Shown here: piece by piece, positions 1 to 10,428 of the stretch
How positions within the stretch are numbered: the first letter of the stretch is position 1
Layout: every line of letters starts with the position of its first letter
Source of the DNA: Ganoderma boninense
Lineage: Eukaryota; Basidiomycota; Agaricomycetes; Polyporales; Polyporaceae
Assembly (NCBI GenBank): GCA_002900995.3
Contig: CM035306.1
Location: 4,446,541 to 4,510,540, forward strand
DNA: 64,000 nucleotides
Reading direction: 5' to 3'
Program-made: the position numbers and the translations under genes
The notes under the pieces: generated by a model
What the model saw: the letters and a program-made list of their open reading frames with translations, nothing else
Told to the model about the DNA's origin: nothing
Databases searched by the model: none

Positions 1-1000
1 GCCCATGACGAGGGGGGGACGTCCGTCCCCCAGGGGGGCCGCGACGGCCCGGGTGGCAGGGGTTTCCGAAAAAGGGAGGAGAGCACCCGCCCGGGGTCTG
101 GGGGGGGGAATTTTACTCGAAGGTGAAGGGTCGAGGGGGCGGCCCTTGCGCCCGCCCTGTCCCTTTAAAATCTTCACCCTTCGTCCTGCCCCTTCCCCCC
201 CCCCCCCCGCCATGCCGTTTTCCCGGCGAACCGTTGCTAAACCAGTTGTGCGCGCGGGGCGCTCGCGCCCCCCGACACCCCCGCCCCTCCCGCTTTTCTC
301 GGAAAAATTCCCGAAAAACCATCAGGGTTTACGACAAAGGGGCCCGGGCCGTGGGCCGCGCGAAAGGCCCCGACGGGGACCGGAAAAGGGGAAGGGCTCG
401 TTGGGGGCCGTACCGGGGGCGCAAACCCCGCACGAGTTTCCGGTTTCGAGCTGCAGCAGAGGTTTCCGGCTCCCGCGGGCATTTTCCCAACGGGAAGGGG
501 GGGAAAGGGCGTCGAGCCCCGGGTCGCAAAACGATCCGGGGCGGAAAAGAGGGAGAATTTCAAAGCGGGCGCAAGGCCCGCGGTCGACGTCGAGTGCCCA
601 AGGGGCAAAATGGGCGCCGGTCCCGCCTCGTTGGCCCGGCGGGCGAAAAAAGAGAACGAGAAGGGGGGGGGGGAAAGGAAAAAAGGCAAAGCGGCCGGGA
701 AAGGGGGGGAAGGGGTCCTGGGTGCGCCTTTTGGGGGGTTCCGGGTGGGACTTTCCCGGCTGAACGGGCCCCCCCGGGGGTTCGGGGTGCAGAACATGGG
801 AGTGCAACGTTGTTTTTCCCCCAAATCGTTTGTTCCGATTTCCCCGCCTTTTGCTGATTTGCGGAGGGAAAGGGTACTTTCCTCGTCGTCAAAGTGCCGT
901 TCCCCGGGATCGGGAACTCGCTGAAGCTCGAGGTTCCGGTGACGGGGGAACTTCGGGCATGGGACAACTGCTGGCACAGTTTTTCCCGACTGGGGGGGGG
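1..1000. other. Low-quality, homopolymer-rich contig edge
   Basis: The first kilobase is dominated by runs of G and C (a run of about 15 C near 196-210, and many G runs of 6-9) and has a texture unlike the remaining 63 kb. Long open frames exist on both strands, but they are proline/glycine/arginine-rich, overlap each other and match no family I recognise, as expected for stop-poor GC-rich noise. I read this as unreliable consensus or low-complexity DNA at a contig end and call no gene. Confidence 0.55.
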
Positions 1001-1714
1001 ACGAGAAGGACTGAATGCCTCTTCAGTTGCACGGGCCCCCTACTATATCGTAGCGTCGCCAGCGAGGGTGGTCGTACCGACCATATCGTCGCGGTCGGTT
1101 GTACAATACTAAGTAGTAACTTATACACACCAGATGCCTCAGCCAAACAGCAACGACGCCGGAGACAACGCGGACGCAAGGACAAGGCCGCAGCCGGGCG
1201 TGAAGATGTCCCGCGAACTTCCCAGCATCATTCGCACCATCAATGTTCGTACGTCCCCGAGCTATACTTCGGACGATGCTGTGTGTGCTTCTTACTTGAG
1301 TTTCACAGACGATCCTCTTTGTCGCTACGGTGTGATGGCCTGTGGGGGCCCTTTGAGCCTTCCACTCTCACGTCTTATCGCGAGCGAGATAAGGTTGGCT
1401 AAAGGAATCGATACATTTAATGCACCAGAGATTCTTTCCGGTTGAACAACTAACAGGCCTTGTGACATATCTCAGGCCTAGCCAATCTCTTGACCAATTC
1501 CACATCACGAACATCTTACTTACCTGGGCGAACGATTCCCTTCATCTAGAGCGTGGGCATCGCCACATTGACGGCAACACAGGTACCTGTACGATCTTCC
1601 TTTCTTTTCCCGACCTCTTGATTGGCGTTACTGATGAGGAGTATGTACGCCGCCTGTGACCGTCGAGCACCTCGTCCTTAAATGTGCGTACACACCTCGC
1701 CTTTGCTTGACAAC
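1001..1714. other. Intergenic, upstream of 7TM-1
   Basis: Sequence quality becomes normal here. Two short frames (1134-1445 and 1420-1659, plus) have no recognisable domain, no clear splice structure and no paralogue in the window, so they are not called. The last part is the presumed promoter of the 7TM-1 gene. Confidence 0.4.
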
Positions 1715-3413
1715 ATGTTTCCCATCGTCAGCCAGCCCCAGCCTGGGCCGTGGGACTCACCCACTATCTCCCTGACCTTCGGCGGTGTTGACGCTTACCT
1801 CACTGCCCTATGGCCTTCTATTGTTTTGTTGATTTTGTCGACGGCACTTCTAGGTAATGGGCGCTGTTCATATTTGCACAGCGTTACCTGCTGAAGCTGA
1901 AGTGTTTGTAGGGCTATTCACTGCCTTGGCATTATTCGCCAGCCTAGTGCTAGTGTGAGTACAAGTTCGTCATCGTCCTCCCCAGGTCATGGCAACTCAC
2001 CACGTTCGCTAGGCGGAAGGGCCTCCGCGAGCCCCAAAATTCTGTTCTCCTCGGCGTAATAGGGTTCATGTATGCATCGGCGGTCGCCCACTGGACCACT
2101 CTCCTCCTCAACGTCATCGGGTACTACGACGTGTCCCGAGCATATGCCGCTCAGATGGTGTGCCAATGCACGAACGGGGACACCTGCCGTCTTCTGTGTC
2201 CAGTCATAATGGCACCTGAAGTGACGTGCACCATGAACAGCTTCGGTCTTCCTGGTGCCGTGCACGGACTTACGGTGTGCGCGCCAACAGTTCTCCTCAC
2301 TATTAACGTGTGTCTACACCATTTCAAGGCCCACATCCATGCATCGCTCACTCGAACGTGCCCAGATTGTTCTCGGCGACGCTGTCGTATGGTGGCGGGT
2401 GTGGGTCATCTGGCCTCGCAGCCTCCTCGTTCGCGTGATATGCGTCATCTTGCTTTCTGCGACCGTGGGTGCGTTCCCTCGTTGCTCTACTATGTATGTC
2501 TGTGTCCCGGCCCACTAACAAGCGTATTTTGTCGTGGCGCAGCTACTGGGATCGTGGATACGTCGGACTCGTGCTCGGCGGCCGCCTTCTCCACACTTTC
2601 CGTGTACAACCTCACGTATGTCCCCTCGGGTTCCTTCTACCAGTCGGACCTCTTTGGCCTTGCTGCGTCGGTCCTGTCCTTGGCGACAAACATGGTCGCT
2701 ACGATTCTAATCGGGTGCAAGGCTTGGTGCGTTCCGAGCTACCACTAGCGCCTCTCTGTACTGCACCGTTAATCGATGTGTTCGGTGTTAGGGAGCACGG
2801 AAAGATCATGGGTAGCGTGTCGTCGTTGAAGAGAAGCAGCCGAGTCGAGAAGGTCCTCATCTTTCTGGTGGAGTCTGGCACCATCTACTGCGTCATCTGG
2901 GTATGCACTCGGGACCCTCCTCGTCTCTGCGACTTGTGCACATCTTGATCGACGACGTCTCTAGATGGCTGTCCTAGCGCATCAAGTTGCGTTATTGGGG
3001 ACTCCGGGCACCGTTCCCCCATTGGAGCAAAGGATGCTAGACGCGTTCAATTACTTCATAAAGGGCTGCCTTATCCCTCTCGTCGTGCGTTATTTTACTT
3101 CCAGAAAAATGCTTTCGAATTAACATCCCACTCTTATCCCTAGGGAATGTACCCGACGATCATAATCACCCTCGTTGCGCTCAACAAGTCGCACTTCCAC
3201 GGAACATCATTTGGAGCTGGTCCAGTGTCTGATATCTCGTTCCGGAATCCCATTACCGTGACCTCTACGGGCGACGAAGGACTGTCCTTGCCGATGGTCG
3301 TATCCTGGCAAAATACTTCTATCGCATCGAAGGCAGACGGTAACTCTGCTGGGCACGAATGTCAGGTAGATGATCCGTCGCCGGATAGCCATGACCGCTT
3401 TGGAGCTAGTTGA
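1715..3413 (+). CDS. Seven-TM family protein, copy 1 (7TM-1)
   Basis: Predicted membrane protein of unknown function, first of ten related copies here. ATG at 1715 starts MFPIVSQPQPGPW and the first exon ends at a GT donor after a hydrophobic stretch. Eight exons can be traced by comparison with the paralogues. Exon 4 encodes the family signature IVLGDAVVWWRVWVIW, exon 5 ends in SLATNMVATILIGCKAW, exon 6 contains KVLIFLVESGTIYCVIW, and the last exon starts GMYPTIIITLVALNKS and runs to TGA at 3413. Seven hydrophobic segments are expected with the N-terminus outside. This is the most divergent full copy. The loop between TM2 and TM3, external in this topology, contains a cysteine-rich stretch around 2158-2275 that the other copies lack. 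The C-terminal tail is polar and Ser/Asp-rich. The gene appears intact. Function, and therefore any receptor role, is inference only. Confidence 0.75.
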
Positions 3414-4209
3414 GGGTTATCGCAGTATGTGTAGGTCCTCCGCTCGTCTCATTCCGCTCGTCTCATTCGGACACACCGCCAATGATGTTACGAACAGGAA
3501 ACCTCCAGGCGATGCGCATACAGACTGAGCGGACGTCATTTTCCACAGGCAGGGAGCCTGCCATTGCTCGAACGACGAGCGACTAGGAGCGATCTGGTTC
3601 TGTCCCCAGTCTACGTCGTCCTCATCCGATGTAGCAGTGAATGGTCAAGACCCGACATCCCAGCATGACGACCGGGTCACAGGGAATCGCACGAAGAAGT
3701 CGCCGAAAGGATTAAGATTATGGTGTGTTTCGCGAACGCTCAGCTGTAGGATGGACACTGAATATGTAGAGTATGCGATCATATGGACGAAAAATGTGCA
3801 GGTATACGGTCCATACTGCCGGCGCCCAACTACGTCGAATGTGACTCCCAGCCTAGACTTTTACGTGTCCTACCGTTCATTCCACGCCACGGAGCTTGCA
3901 TATCTTTTCCTACATACTCTACGTTGAAAACGCTACCTCCACTCCTCACTCACTGGCAGGCAGCGACGGCCCCAGTGCATGAACCGGCCTGGAAACTCTG
4001 ACAGTAGAATGGAGAGGTGAGTACAGTCCGAGTGGGGATTCCCGGCACCCGTATGTCTCTGCCTCCTCCTGAGAATACTAATCTGCAACGTGGATGGTTC
4101 CTTATTCGTTCCAACCATTGTCGCCTCGAGGCTCGAGCTCAAACCTACAGTCCTCTTATAATTCAGCGTACAGTAGCACTGCATACATCCACCTTATTAT
4201 ATTCTCATC
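3414..4209. other. Intergenic, no gene recognised
   Basis: About 800 bases between 7TM-1 and the Hsp70 relic. A frame at 3637-3927 (plus) starts with ATG but has no recognisable domain or splice pattern. I see nothing supportable. Confidence 0.4.
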
Positions 4210-4480
4210 ATGGCGACCGGTCGGTAATAGGGCGATCAGTATTGATCTAGGGACCACCCATTGGTAGGTTATAGATCTCCTACGAGTCTGGCAATCGTAC
4301 TGAAAGCACCTGTTCTACAGCCATGCGACTGTTTGGAATAACGACCGAGTCGACTGGGTTATCCCCAATGACCAAGGAAGCCTCATCACGCCGTCATATG
4401 TGGCCTTCACCAAACCGGACTGCGTCATCGGCGACACTGCGAAGGCCCAAGGGAATGTGGTGTATTGCGCAGCGCTGGTC
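4210..4480 (+). pseudogene. Decayed Hsp70 N-terminal fragment
   Basis: Remnant of an Hsp70-family chaperone gene (ATP-dependent protein folding, cytosol). A piece near 4230-4257 reads AISIDLGTTH, matching the phosphate-1 motif of the Hsp70 nucleotide-binding domain. After an intron-like gap, 4322-4480 reads [15 protein letters not shown], then [19 protein letters not shown], colinear with the next 50 residues of Hsp70. The upstream ATG at 4210 is followed by stop codons and is out of frame with the motif. A possible further trace (VFDPTTQI near 4580) corresponds to the conserved NTVFDAKRLI region. The rest of the roughly 640-residue protein is missing. This is a 5' fragment left by retroposition or segmental duplication and is not functional. 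Confidence 0.7.
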
Positions 4481-4482
4481 GT

Positions 4483-5013
4483 ATCCCCTGCATCGGTCTT
4501 GAGTTCGTACATTTCGGCGTAGGGCTGGCAGCTTACTCATTCTTAGGCAGCATGGCATCGTGTCACTGGCATACTAGGCACGTTTTTGACCCAACGACTC
4601 AAATATGAAAAGCTTGATGCTGAGCAATTTTCAAGACTAGGAGCTTTTTTCCGTGTCGAGCGTGGTGCATCAGACAGGTGAATGATTTTGTATCTGATAC
4701 CACCCAAGTTGACGTTTGCTACGGTAGACGCTCTCAGACGCCGCTCCAAAACACAGTCGGCGTCAGCACCCGGTCTCTAAAAGTGTGTCCGAACCCAGTC
4801 GGCCCTACGTACTTCCTGCCACGCGCCATCTCGTTCCGGCTCCCGATATGGGCGGTATATGTCGGCCACCAGGATACAGCGCTTGCAAGTTCTTCCTGTA
4901 CCGCATTCCGGATCCGGTTGCATGGCATAAGTTCGCCCGGTCGGTCGGTCGAGTCCCTTGCCTTCTGCTGCCTACAACCCCCTGCATAGCTCCCCCTCTA
5001 TACTCCCTGGGCC
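4483..5013. other. Intergenic, promoter side of 7TM-2
   Basis: No gene recognised beyond possible Hsp70 traces near 4570-4600. A TATA-like CTCTATACTC lies about 20-30 bases before the ATG of 7TM-2. Confidence 0.35.
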
Positions 5014-6869
5014 ATGTCTTCATACAACTCGACGGTCTCGGACTTTCGTGCGGTAGAAATCAACATGCAGGCGCTCAGCATCATACAAGATTCAACCATG
5101 AACGCGGGAGACACGATGGTCGAGATCGCGCTCTTGAGCCTCCTGTTCGGTAAGTACGTAGGAATTTGCATATTAGACCACTGTTCTCACAACATAATAG
5201 GAATTTTGACCGTCTTGTCCTTCACGTCCACGTACTTTCTGCTGTGAGGAAGGCTTCCTTAGTCCTCGTTTGGCCAAACGTGCGCTGAAAGCCTCCTCAC
5301 AGTCGCCGGGGATCCTCCGCACACACCAGCGTCAGGGTTTTGATCTTCAGCACCGGTGTCATATACATGTCCACCGGGATATACGTCGCCGCGCTCACAT
5401 GGAACCGGTGGGAGGCGAACCACCTCATCTCCCGCGCGACGGACAGTATCTTCTCGCCGTCGTACGACGGGCTCCGGGAGATGGCCGCGTTCGAGGGCGC
5501 GATGCGCAAGCAGTTCGCGATGGCCGTCTTCGGGATCGAGATCAATGTACGTGACACCATCATCGACCACGCCCCCCGTAGCATCCCCTACTCAGGCTCA
5601 CCCGAAACCAATGTCGTTTTTACATACTACGTGCATGCATACACACACAGTGGATCATCGGGGACGCGATTGTGTGGTGGCGCGCCTGCGTCATCTGGCG
5701 CAACAACGCCGTCTCCTGCGTCGGGCCAGTGCTCGTGGCGTGCACGTTAGGTAGGCATTGCTTGGGTATTGCCTCTCCATTGCCATCCGCGCGCTCGTCG
5801 CACCCGCATGCTCACCCTCGGCTGACTCCCCCAACGTTTCGGGCCTGCTCGCGTTCCGCCAGCCGGGCGTCGTCCAGACTACCGGGCTGGCGCTGCTGGA
5901 AGTCTACAATCCGTTCCTCGAGGTGTTCGCCATCCTTTCCCTCGCTACGAACGTCCTTGCGACGTCCCTGATCGCGTATAAGGCATGGTGCGTGGCGATC
6001 TTGTTCTCGTTCTCGTCCGTGCTGTGGGCCGAGTCTGACTGTGCGTGAGTACGGCCACCGCGACAGGGAGCACAGACGGTTCGTCAAGAAGTACTTCTCC
6101 GAAGCGGGAACGAAGTCGCAGGTCCTGGAGACGCTCGCGTTGCTCGTCGAGTCTGGGAGCGTGTACTGCGCGCTCATGGTAAACTCCCATCGCCATCGTC
6201 ATCCTCGCCCAGTTCTGCTCTGACAAACAGCATCATCATCATCATCGTTGTCGTCGTCAAACACTGCCAACGCACAGACATTCATCATCGTGTACTACAC
6301 CAGGCAGAAGCTCGTGCCGCCCGCCGAGTCTCCCGCGGCGGACGCCGGGCTGATCTTCGCGAAAGCAGGCGGCACGTACTTCGTGTACGGATGCATCGGG
6401 GCCTCTCGTCGTGAGTGTTCCCTCCGCTTGCGTTTGCCCTCCCTCCCCCCGCGACATGGAGATGCACATCATGAGATATGTGGTGTCGTTCGCTGAGGCC
6501 TGAGGTCGTGTCCGCGGGCAGGCCATATACCCGACGATCATTGTGTTCCTCATCGCGCTCAAGCAGTCGCCGATCGACAACGGCGTCCTGTCGCAAGTCT
6601 ACCAAAATTCGCATCGTAACGACAGACTCGGCGCCGGCGATTTGGCCCGGGGGCCTGTCGGAGAAGACGCGAAGAGCACGATCGTCTTTCTGGAGTCTGC
6701 GTTTCAGACGAGGACTAGGAGCACGAGCACTGAGGGAGAGGATATGGAGAGCTCAAGGGAACGGGACCTTGGCATGGAGGTGGGCGAGCGTGGGGCTGGA
6801 AGCACGCGATCGCGGGGGTCGTCGATGGAGGACTCGGCACGCGGCAAAGTGGATGGAGGCCTTGTTTAG
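5014..6869 (+). CDS. Seven-TM family protein, copy 2 (7TM-2)
   Basis: Predicted seven-TM protein. ATG at 5014 starts MSSYNSTVSDFRAVEIN, with an N-glycosylation site (NST) in the outward N-terminus. The exon plan matches its paralogues: TM1 is split by an intron after LLSLLFG, TM2 is VLIFSTGVIYMSTGIYVAAL, TM3 carries WIIGDAIVWWRACVIW, TM5 is AILSLATNVLATSLIAYKAW, TM6 lies in VLETLALLVESGSVYCALM and TM7 in AIYPTIIVFLIALKQSPID. The last exon gives a polar tail ending GKVDGGLV with TAG at 6869. It is most similar to 7TM-9. Oddity: the exon 4/exon 5 boundary (about 5751-5837) has a normal GT donor but no AG at the position required to keep the frame. The same defect occurs in 7TM-9. Convergent with 7TM-3. 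Function unknown. Confidence 0.75.
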
Positions 6870-7268
6870 TGGAAGGACCTGCGGCGATCAGTCGGCGCGG
6901 AGTCTGGATGTGTACATCGAGGCTTTCACCTGTTTAGTGTGGACGTGCCATTCTTAGACTACCCGTGTAAATAATAGTGTTCAATGTTCAAGTGACTGAT
7001 GTCACCCGGAAACCAGAGGAACCCGACTCGCGTCGCCAGTTTTGATAGCCCCCGGTCTTCTTTTGGGACCCGGCCTCGGCTTAAACTTGAAGTGACCTGG
7101 GCCGTCGGTGTGCAAGGAAAATGTGGCGGAAAATGCTGAGAATGGAGGGAACGAAACCATGGCACGAGAGACCGAGACCGCTAAGTATATGGAAGAGGGG
7201 CTCGAGAAGCGCAGACGAACTGCGAGGCCTGCAGCCTTCCTTACCAATGTGATGCGGTACACGACCTT
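6870..7268. other. Convergent 3' intergenic region
   Basis: About 400 bases between the stops of 7TM-2 (plus) and 7TM-3 (minus). It should hold both 3' UTRs. An ORF at 7108-7323 is antisense to the 7TM-3 tail and is not called. Confidence 0.4.
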
Positions 7269-8894
7269 CTACGCTGGCCAGAGCTTCGGCACGATTTCTC
7301 CACTGACTCGCGCCTCTTCTTGACCCCGAGGCCTCACTTCCGCATCGGACGCCTGCTCGGTACCCGAGCAGGAATGGGTTGTACTCGCCAAATTCAACTC
7401 GGAAGAGGTATGCGTCCCCGATAGGCTGTGTCGGAACGCGATGGGGGGTAAGGTGATACCAGTCGGGGTATCGCTCGGGTTGTCAGCGGTAGCGAGGCTT
7501 AGGGTGCCGTCTATCTGCGACTTGTTGAGCGCGACGACGAAGATGATGATCGTTGGATAGATAGCCTGGGGGCATCATAGTAACCGTGAATACGTGGGTT
7601 AGGGGGACGACGTTGGTGACGGTATGGAGAAGGAACTCACTAGGATTGGGGTAAAGCACCCGGGAAGGTAGACTCGAATGACTGATGCAAATGCAGCGTC
7701 GGATGGCGGGACCGGCCCCGTGCGTTTTACACCGTTATATGCGACGGCCACGATCTGTTTAGTATGGGGGGCGCAAGATCGGCGACATGCCCTCGATGGA
7801 AGTGGGGGCACATAGGCATTCTTGTGACTCACAAGAAAACCTGCATATATTATGCCAGATTCGACTAGCAGGATGAGCACCCTCATCGACGGCGTGATCC
7901 ATCTGCGACTGGACCCCCCGCCGAGGGCGAGACGGAGGACCCTCCGATGTTCCCTGTGGCACGAGGAGCATCTGTTAGACAGAAGAGGATGCAGACAAAA
8001 CACAACGTGAGGTACCAGGCCTTCCAACCGATCAGGAAAGTAGCGAGCACGTTCGTCAGGAGCGACGCGAAGGCAGATGCAGCCCCGTAATTGTTAGCGA
8101 AACGGAGGAGCAGCTGGTTGTGGGGATCTATGCCATCCGCGTTCTGGAAAACGACGGATAAAACACCGAGCACTGGCAGATATGTTGGGTAGTGTTACCA
8201 GTGGAGAGTCTGAACGTATGAGGCGTACCCAAGGCGACCACCTGCAAGACTATCCCTGCTGTGATGACTGACTTTCGGCGCCACAAGACACATGCTCGCC
8301 ACCAGACAATGGCATCTCCGACCACTACCTGTAGGAATATTAGCATGGATGCAGGGAGAGCGATGATTGGGAGCGCGGGAGCCTACGTTGATGGAAAGAG
8401 CGAAGCTGACGATGTAGGAACTCGTCTCGGCCACTCCTTGAAAATGCGTAATAGCGGCCTGGACTAGCGCCGAATCGGAGGACGCTGTCGAGAGCGCGGA
8501 CATGGCATCATTGAGCAGCCGACAATATCCGACAGCATACAGCACCACCGCCCCGAAATGCATCGCTGTCGATGCATATAGAATCAATATGCTGCTGAAG
8601 ATCAAAACGGTGGAAGTTTTCTTCATGTTTCGGCGGCTGGAAGAATATGGTTCGAATATTCAGAATGTGACCACAAGACAAGATGGGACTGACGTCAAGT
8701 GTCCGGCGGATACGATCGATAGTACCGTGAGGATTCCTATAGTGATATAGCAAAGTCACGTTTAGTCTAAGCGGCGCACGAAGGTAGGAAAGTGACGTCT
8801 CACCGAGGAGGAGCGCTGACAGCAAGACATCAACGATTACATTATATACCCCAGGCGTGTAGAGCTGAAGAGTAGTCACGGTAGGGTTGTTCAT
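7269..8894 (-). CDS. Seven-TM family protein, copy 3 (7TM-3)
   Basis: Predicted seven-TM protein on the minus strand. I chose the ATG at 8894 (MNNPTVTTLQLYTPG) because it aligns with the start of 7TM-7 (MNNTASATIQYYTPR). An in-frame ATG at 8981 would add 29 residues with no counterpart. Exons read: N-terminus to LLLG, ILTVLSIVSAGHL, VLIFSSILILYASTAMHFGA, VVVGDAIVWWRACVLWRRK, ASLLTNVLATFLIGWKAW, VLILLVESGIIYAGFL, IVAVAYNGV to CFTPIL, and AIYPTIIIFVVALNKSQID with a tail ending KLWPA and TAG at 7269. All splice junctions examined are GT-AG and no frame break was seen. It forms a subgroup with 7TM-4 (relic) and 7TM-7, which share IVAVAYN in exon 7. Convergent with 7TM-2. Function unknown. Confidence 0.75.
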
Positions 8895-9422
8895 GGATCC
8901 CGGCTGCCAGTGGCGAGGGTGTGGACCACGGGGGGTCAGTGAGTAAGGTGTTACTGTGGTGCGGACTTTTAAGTCGTCCATCACATCGAAGCCAAAACCT
9001 CGAGGTCGGGGCAGTGTCCATCGAACTTTGATACTTGACTATTTTGCGCGAAGACAAATGGCCCATTCAACACGGTGCCTTCCGAAGCCGTATACGTGTA
9101 CATTCCTGCGTGTCGATCGGAAGACCAGCCAGCGCAGTTCAGAAGCAACGATACGACAAGCCTATGGAGTCCCCAAGTTTGCCGTAAAGACAAATCCTCG
9201 AAGCAGACTGTGCATTTATAGTCGTGTCCTCAGGCCTCAGGTTTTGCCTAGCAGGACACGCTCCCGCTAGTGACTAGTAAGGGCTAGGCGGAGACATGGG
9301 TGTTCTTGTATAGCACTTCGATGATCCTGGAACGACGTGGAGATTCACGGGCTCGCTCATAAAACACCGGCAGCTTCCTCCAGGTCCGTTGTAGCGGAGG
9401 TCTCTGGCATCTTGGACTAGTT
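8895..9422. other. Upstream region of 7TM-3
   Basis: About 530 bases between the start of 7TM-3 and the 3' end of the 7TM-4 relic. No gene seen. It presumably contains the 7TM-3 promoter. Confidence 0.35.
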
Positions 9423-10185
9423 TCATGGACTGAAAAACGAGTGGCCTGAAAACGAAAAACGAGTCCTCCCCATCGGGAGATAAAGACAGAGACATAGCGC
9501 AGAGCTGCTTCGAAAGGCCGTGCTAGATGTGATGTCCGAAGCTTGGATTTCAAGGTCGCTGTCTATCAGCGAGCGATTGAGCGCGACAGCGAAGACGATG
9601 GTTGTACGACGGATGGATGGCCTGCATCAGGAAGTTAGTTCATCCTCAGTCAGAATATAAAACAGAGAACCGGGCAAAGTGCTTCCTACAGAAACTCCAC
9701 AGAGCTGCTCAGACCGAGCGCAACACACTGTCATATACCACAATCACGGCCTATTGTGGGTGCCACGTAATCGGCGTCGGCCGACTGGGTTAATGTTAGT
9801 AAAAAGTGCGGTGGAATCTGCCGTCTCATTTACACTTACGAAGAAGATCGAGTGGAATGTACTGCACTCGACGAGCAACAGGAGCATCCTCATTGTTTGG
9901 GTTGTCCAGTACCTGCGCTTCGACGCCCCGCAGCTGTGACGCAGGCGTCGTCGGTGATCTTCTCTAGATTTGGTAGTCAGTTCAAGTTTGCATCGTCAGG
10001 TAACGCGATAAGACTAAGAACGAGCTTACTTACCAAGCCTCCCCACAACGAGAAACTAGCGAGCACGTCCGCCAGGAGGGAAATGGCATCAGACAGCGCC
10101 TGGAAAACGTCGCTATAGGCAAGGAACAGCTGTGTATAGATTCCGGTTCGTGGGGGTTCGAAGTGGACGTGTATTTGCACTGCCA
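9423..10185 (-). pseudogene. 5'-truncated seven-TM family relic (7TM-4)
   Basis: Only the last exons of the family can be found. An exon 5 equivalent near 10185-10030 reads RTGIYTQLFLAYSDVFQAL and ADVLASFSLWGGL, aligned with 7TM-7 (IGVYTQLFLDYGDAFGGL, TNVLATLLIGYKAW). An exon 6 equivalent near 9940-9840 reads MRMLLLLVECSTFHSIFF. The exon 8 equivalent near 9625-9423 reads TIVFAVALNRSLID after a local frame disturbance. Exons 1-4, including the GDA..WWRAC motif, are absent: upstream the sequence runs within 250 bases into the 3' end of SMC1. Nearest relatives are 7TM-7 and 7TM-3. This is a duplicated fragment decayed by substitutions and indels. Confidence 0.7.
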
Positions 10186-10428
10186 CTGACCGTCAAGCGG
10201 AAAATTACCCGGTAGGCGCGTAGCCTCGCGTAGTCCGGGACGCGTCATAGCTCCCAGGACTCGAAATGTTACATGTTACAAACAAACGGGAATCGTTACA
10301 CTTTACACGGATAACTTGAGACAGGACAACAGGACGGATAACAATAGCTCGACAAAAACGAGAAAACTTATGTAGGACATGAGCGATGTAGTCATCTTTT
10401 ATAGTCTTGTACGACCAAACGACGCCGC

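Noticed and set aside
5..1402. Several overlapping long reading frames on both strands at the window start
   Set aside because: They are Pro/Gly/Arg-rich, overlap in five frames, match no family and lie in homopolymer-rich sequence where stops are rare.
8981..8986. Upstream ATG codons for 7TM-3
   Set aside because: The extension has no counterpart in 7TM-7, whose start aligns with the ATG at 8894.
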